Positions 61,201-64,000 of a stretch of 64,000 nucleotides of DNA are shown in pieces (the first letter of the stretch is position 1; every line of letters begins with the position of its first letter). The stretch covers positions 22,290,646 to 22,354,645 of the forward strand of contig NC_088311.1 of the NCBI RefSeq assembly GCF_910592395.1. Reading direction: 5' to 3'. Below the pieces are notes generated by a model. It did no database searches, had not been told where the DNA came from, and saw nothing but the letters and a program-made list of their open reading frames with translations. The position numbers and the translations under genes are program-made. This stretch comes from Lineus longissimus (taxonomy: Eukaryota; Nemertea; Pilidiophora; Heteronemertea; Lineidae).

Positions 61201-63525
61201 AGTGTGAAACTTCACTTGGAGATGGGAATTCTACAACGAAGGATGAGGATGCTAGAAAAAACAAGGGAGATTTTGATCCTATGGAGGCATTGACGTGGGA
61301 TAATGGTGTGGGCACTCTGCCTGGAAGTGACTTGAAGGTGAGTTGTCATTTGACTTCTGTAAGAAACAGGCCAGGGATTAGCCAAAACCAAAAACTCATT
61401 ACTTTGACCAACCAAGAGGGTGAGTGTGGATAGGTGGTGTTCACTCTTGGTTGAGAAAACTGTGATTGTTTTCTTCGTTGCAGTTCCGCATGAATGAGTT
61501 TGGAGTGATGGAGCTGATCATGGACGATCAGGACACCAATGATTCTGGAGCTACGACAGAACCTCGTACTCCTGATGTAGAGGCTGACCAAGAGAGCAGT
61601 GAAACATGTAAGTTCGCATGGGTCAATCACTCGGGGTGAATACATATTCCAGTTGGCAACTTACAGCTGAGTATGGTGGAGCTTTCGTGCTGGTGTTCTT
61701 ATGAGAGATTTTCTCAAGAAAATGCAAGGCTAGTCTGAAGCGTCCAAATATCTGATCCATTCATTACGATATAATTTCCCTCTTCAGCCATAAGTGTCAC
61801 TGTTAGTCCAGAGACAGTCATGCCTGCCGAGGGACAGCTGAAGGGAGATGAGTTTGTGCGCTGTCTTCAATGTGGGACTTACGGGATGGCGGCAGACTTC
61901 TTCAAAGCTGGTGCATTTGAGCGATTCTGTAGTCAGGCTTGCTATCAGACATACAAGGTTGCTTGTCGGGCAACTGCAGGGTAAGTAACCAAGGGTGGAG
62001 GATCGCATCACTCTTGGTGGTTGGATACCAACACAGTCTAACAATTGCTATAAAGTGCAAAATATTTGTGGATTTTGTGAATAACCCGAAGCACGAAAAT
62101 AAATATTGTTAAAAATTGTTTTAGCGGAATTTCATTAAAATTACATCGAAAAAAAATTGTGTTCCATGATGGATGGTTTTACAATATCAAATCTGTTCCT
62201 TTTTCAGTCCAAAATCTGTGGGTGGTCGAAAGACTGTGAAAGAACTGGCAGCTGTCCAGTTTAAGAAGAAGAGGTTAATGGTTGATGATATGAATCCACG
62301 CCCCCAGGGTGCTGCGGCTAGGGGCAGGCCACGGGTGAGGACGATGGAGCCTGAGGATGCAGAAGATGATGAGGTGGCAAAGACTCTGGCATCTGGTGAG
62401 CAGGACAGCTTTCATATCTATACATTTCTGGGACCATTGTATGCTGGTCAAATATTGTAGTTTGTTTAGAGATCTTGAGAAATTCTTCTTATTGCTCTCA
62501 AATTGTTCCAAAAACAAAGGACTATCAAACTTTGATAAAAACACTTGATCAGTACTTTATAAGGCAAGAAATTTTTGAGAAAATTTCTTGTCTCCAATGA
62601 AAGTAGGATCAGCTTTTACTTTACCATTGAAATCGGGGTTAACAGAATCTCATCGTACTTGCTACATCTTTTTCAGCGAAGAAAACCAAGGGCTTTTCAT
62701 GGAACACATACCTTCAACAGGAGAGGGCCACTCGTCCAGCAAACAAATTATTTAAGAGCGTAAGTGCTATTGAAATAATTTCATATGACCTAAAGCATTG
62801 CACCGACAAGCTATTCAAATAATAGCTACCTGTGATAATAGTCGCCACCACGTGCGCATCTATATCACTCAAAAAAGCACAGCTGGTGTCATGAATTGCC
62901 ATAGCTGAAATATATAACTATTCTATCTTTTCTTCTATGCAGGAGCAAGGATTTCCCGCCAACAAGAACGGCTTTAAAGTGGGCATGAAATTAGAAGGAA
63001 TTGACCCTCGGCACCCCTCTCTCTATTGTGTACTGAGCGTTGCGGAAGTACGCGGCTACCGAATACGGCTACACTTCGATGGCTATTCGGAGTGCCATGA
63101 TTTCTGGGAGAATGCGTCATCAGTGGATATCTTTCCTGTGGGTTGGTGCGAGAAAAATAACAAGAAACTACAAGTGCCGAAAGGTGAGTAGAAAATTACC
63201 ATGGTACATAGCAAAAACATTCAAATTGTTTTCCTATTCCTGATGTTGAATAAAACTTTTAGCAGTATTACAGCCACGTGTCGTGTCACCTTGTACATGG
63301 TAAGCAGGCATTAGGTTTAGCAAAACAAGGCCTTAAAAACGTAATTGATACAACACGATTTGCTAGTCCTGCTGCAGTAGACAAGTTGTGTCCGACAAAA
63401 ATAAGTGTCTGAAATTTATCATCCGGAGTCCCCAAGTTCCTGAATTTTGATTTTGTGGACAAATTTTTTGTTATTTCTGATAACTGCTCTTCTTGTCTTG
63501 TTTGCTGCTGGTAAACTAGGCTATG
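57403..63525 (+). CDS. L3MBTL-family MBT-repeat protein, 5' part (continues beyond the window)
   Basis: Coding exons in one frame: 57385-58075 (ATG at 57403), 59855-59932, 60240-60386, 60673-61337, 61484-61607, 61788-61980, 62208-62395, 62677-62759, 62943-63183 and a probable 6-nt exon 63520-63525. About 800 residues are in the window. The order is a Thr/Val/Pro/Ala-rich N-terminus, NGVGTLPGSDLKFRMNEFG (as in L3MBTL3), an FCS zinc finger (Cys 588, 591, 610, 614) and a first MBT repeat (residues about 690-798). Relatives bind mono- and dimethyl-lysine histone tails and compact or repress chromatin; the same is inferred. The other MBT repeats, the C2HC finger and the SAM domain are expected downstream. 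Confidence 0.93.
58198..58262. repeat. GTC/CGT trinucleotide microsatellite
   Basis: An almost pure (GTC)n run with ccgtcc interruptions, preceded by 'ggctcaccgtaggggagtct'. It leads directly into the 301-bp repeat block that follows, and probably belongs to the same element. Translations full of Val or Arg here are spurious. Confidence 0.9.
58283..59190. repeat. Tandem repeat, about 301-bp unit, three copies
   Basis: The phrase 'ccaccagggggccaaa' recurs at about 58395, 58696 and 58996. Each unit also carries 'ggcacgtttctcaaccgcaa', 'aacttgaaactttg', 'accccctaggtcag', 'ctgattcttgacttg', 'tgtgatatctcgcttattag' and 'ttcaaggtcgcagaggtcaa'. It fills the intron after the first L3MBTL-like coding exon. 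It looks like a dispersed marine-invertebrate repeat; I see no open frame of note. Confidence 0.85.
59855..59932 (+). CDS. L3MBTL-like exon
   Basis: A 78-nt exon, phase 1 to 1, acceptor 'tgtatccattctag', donor CAAG|gtacaa. It encodes GAINIKSSTSGVPVITRPEG and a short hydrophobic end. Frame-neutral, so it could be optional. No domain recognised. Confidence 0.85.
60240..60386 (+). CDS. L3MBTL-like exon, Pro/Gly/Gln-rich
   Basis: A 147-nt exon, phase 1 to 1. It encodes APVGQVSGGNVIIRSPLLSP and continues to GQPGMQGMQ. Acceptor 'gtttttttcag', donor CAAG|gtatct. Low-complexity and probably disordered. Confidence 0.85.
60673..61337 (+). CDS. L3MBTL-like exon ending in the VGTLPGSDLK motif
   Basis: A 665-nt exon, phase 1 to 0. 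It carries a Ser/Thr/Gly-rich region and ends FDPMEALTWDNGVGTLPGSD and LK. Vertebrate L3MBTL3 has WKDGVGTLPGSDLKF at its N-terminus, so from here on the alignment with the family is clear; everything upstream is an extension. Donor TTGAAG|gtgagt. Confidence 0.93.
61484..61607 (+). CDS. L3MBTL-like exon with FRMNEFG motif
   Basis: A 124-nt exon, phase 0 to 1. It starts FRMNEFGVMELIMDDQDTND, equal to vertebrate FRVNEFGALEVITDENE. It then becomes acidic and Ser/Thr-rich. Acceptor 'tcttcgttgcag', donor ACAT|gtaagt. Confidence 0.93.
61788..61980 (+). CDS. L3MBTL-like exon with FCS-type zinc finger
   Basis: A 193-nt exon, phase 1 to 2. It encodes VRCLQCGTYGMAADFFKAG, then AFERFCSQACYQTYKVACRA. The C-x2-C … FCS-x2-C spacing is the FCS zinc finger of L3MBTL/Polyhomeotic/SFMBT proteins, which binds RNA or mediates protein contacts. 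It lies upstream of the MBT repeats as in L3MBTL3. Confidence 0.93.
62208..62395 (+). CDS. L3MBTL-like exon, basic/acidic linker before MBT 1
   Basis: A 188-nt exon, phase 2 to 1, running from the basic GGRKTVKELAAVQFKKKRL through RGRPRVRTMEPEDAEDDEVA. RGRPR resembles an AT-hook core. Acceptor 'tccttttttcag', donor TCTG|gtgagc. Confidence 0.88.
62677..62759 (+). CDS. L3MBTL-like exon, start of MBT repeat 1
   Basis: An 83-nt exon, phase 1 to 0. It encodes KTKGFSWNTYLQQERATRPA and NKLFKS, the N-terminal arm of an MBT repeat (vertebrate CWASYLEEEKAVAVPAKLFKE). Acceptor 'ctacatctttttcag', donor AAGAGC|gtaagt. Confidence 0.95.
62943..63183 (+). CDS. L3MBTL-like exon, core of MBT repeat 1
   Basis: A 241-nt exon, phase 0 to 1. 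It reads FPANKNGFKVGMKLEGIDPR, YCVLSVAEVRGYRIRLHFDG, YSECHDFWENASSVDIFPVG and WCEKNNKKLQVPK. This is one of the best-conserved blocks of the family (NGFKVGMKLEG, RIRLHFDGYS, HPVGWCEK). The aromatic-cage residues typical of MBT pockets belong to the FDGYS…DFW region; in L3MBTL1 the functional pocket is in repeat 2, beyond this window. Confidence 0.97.
63520..63525 (+). CDS. Probable 6-nt microexon of the L3MBTL-like gene
   Basis: The bases GCTATG lie between an acceptor (ttgctgctggtaaactag) and the strong donor gtgagt. Joined in phase 1 after the previous exon they turn PK|G into PKGY plus one base, matching the vertebrate LHPPKGYKEEEF that follows MBT 1. Length is a multiple of 3. The family sequence makes it credible, but only transcripts can confirm it. 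Confidence 0.5.
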
Positions 63526-63782
63526 GTGAGTCAGTTTTCGTTTTATTTCTGTGTGACCTCAGTATCATAAAGCCTTGACTTCCGTCAAAGTGTGCTGACT
63601 CAGACAGTTTCCGCAATGTGTCATACCAGACCTTGATTGGTTAAGTGTGCATGAACATCCTAAACTTTTCTATCACAGACGACCTACATATACAGTATGT
63701 TTATATCAATCTAAATCAAAAAGATCAGAAATATTTACAGATTTCTTGTCGCAAGGCCAAACTAGAGTGTGATCACAGTGGT

Positions 63783-63908
63783 CAATGGGTGATATGAATA
63801 AAGACTAGCAAATACTTTTACTCTGGTTTTGTACAGGAAGGCCTAGTGTAAATGTACATGGAGATTTAGATAAAAGCATTTGCTTGTCTTTATTCATATC
63901 ACCCAATG
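63783..63908. mobile_element. 126-bp MITE with 'aataaagactag' termini, copy 2
   Basis: The ends CAATGGGTGATATGAATAAA on the left and CATTGGGTGATATGAATAAA on the - strand of the right are near-identical; the inverted repeats continue to about 38 bp (GACTAGCAAATACTTTTA against GACAAGCAAATGCTTTTA). The middle is only about 50 bp. It is the same family as 50362-50520. Confidence 0.85.
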
Positions 63909-64000
63909 TCTCTTGGTCAAACATCTTTTACTTTTTAAAAACTGCATGGGTACAACCAGAGTCTCAAGGCCTAGTCGAATGGGTTTGAATTGTGCATGCA

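Overview
This is animal genomic DNA: intron-rich genes with GT-AG splice sites, no bacterial-style operons, many minisatellites and short non-autonomous DNA transposons. The gene content (a Myt1-type transcription factor, a PCMTD-type methyltransferase, an L3MBTL-type MBT protein) and the repeat-rich introns suggest a marine invertebrate bilaterian. I cannot place it to phylum from sequence alone.

Layout. (1) About 1-6.8 kb is upstream or 5'-leader sequence holding a pyrimidine tract, a dispersed repeat, a 158-bp degenerate tandem repeat and a 1.5-kb minisatellite of about 35-bp units. (2) 6.85-39.95 kb, + strand, is one complete Myt1/St18-family gene. I could chain 19 coding exons in a single consistent reading frame (1,935 codons plus stop). 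They encode seven CCHHC zinc fingers in the vertebrate 1+2+4 arrangement, the central MYT1 domain and the C-terminal coiled coil, plus an unusual basic N-terminal extension and a very large Gln/Met/Pro-rich insert. (3) 40-51.8 kb is the 3' flank and intergenic DNA, dominated by minisatellites with 20-, 150- and 86-bp units. (4) 51.82-54.94 kb, - strand, is a complete five-exon PCMTD1/2 orthologue (575 aa) with SAM-binding, BC-box and Cul-box motifs. A non-coding leader exon lies near 55.4-55.6 kb. (5) 57.4 kb to the window end, + strand, is the 5' part of an L3MBTL gene: Thr/Pro/Val-rich N-terminus, a conserved motif found in L3MBTL3, an FCS zinc finger, the first MBT repeat and a putative 6-nt microexon. 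The gene runs off the window.

How the genes relate. Myt1 and PCMTD are convergent neighbours; PCMTD and L3MBTL are divergent and may share a promoter region near 55.4-57.4 kb. As I recall, human MYT1 sits beside PCMTD2 and human ST18 beside PCMTD1, so the pairing looks like ancient microsynteny that predates the vertebrate duplications. The three products act in repression, ubiquitin-ligase substrate recognition and chromatin reading. Nothing in the sequence shows that they form one pathway.

I found no evidence for a wholly new type of system. The most interesting points are the expanded Myt1 architecture, candidate microexons, a 40-bp tandem array inside a Myt1 intron that repeats the AAGTT core recognised by this protein family, recurring RFX X-box-like palindromes, a split SOCS box in PCMTD, and several MITE families.
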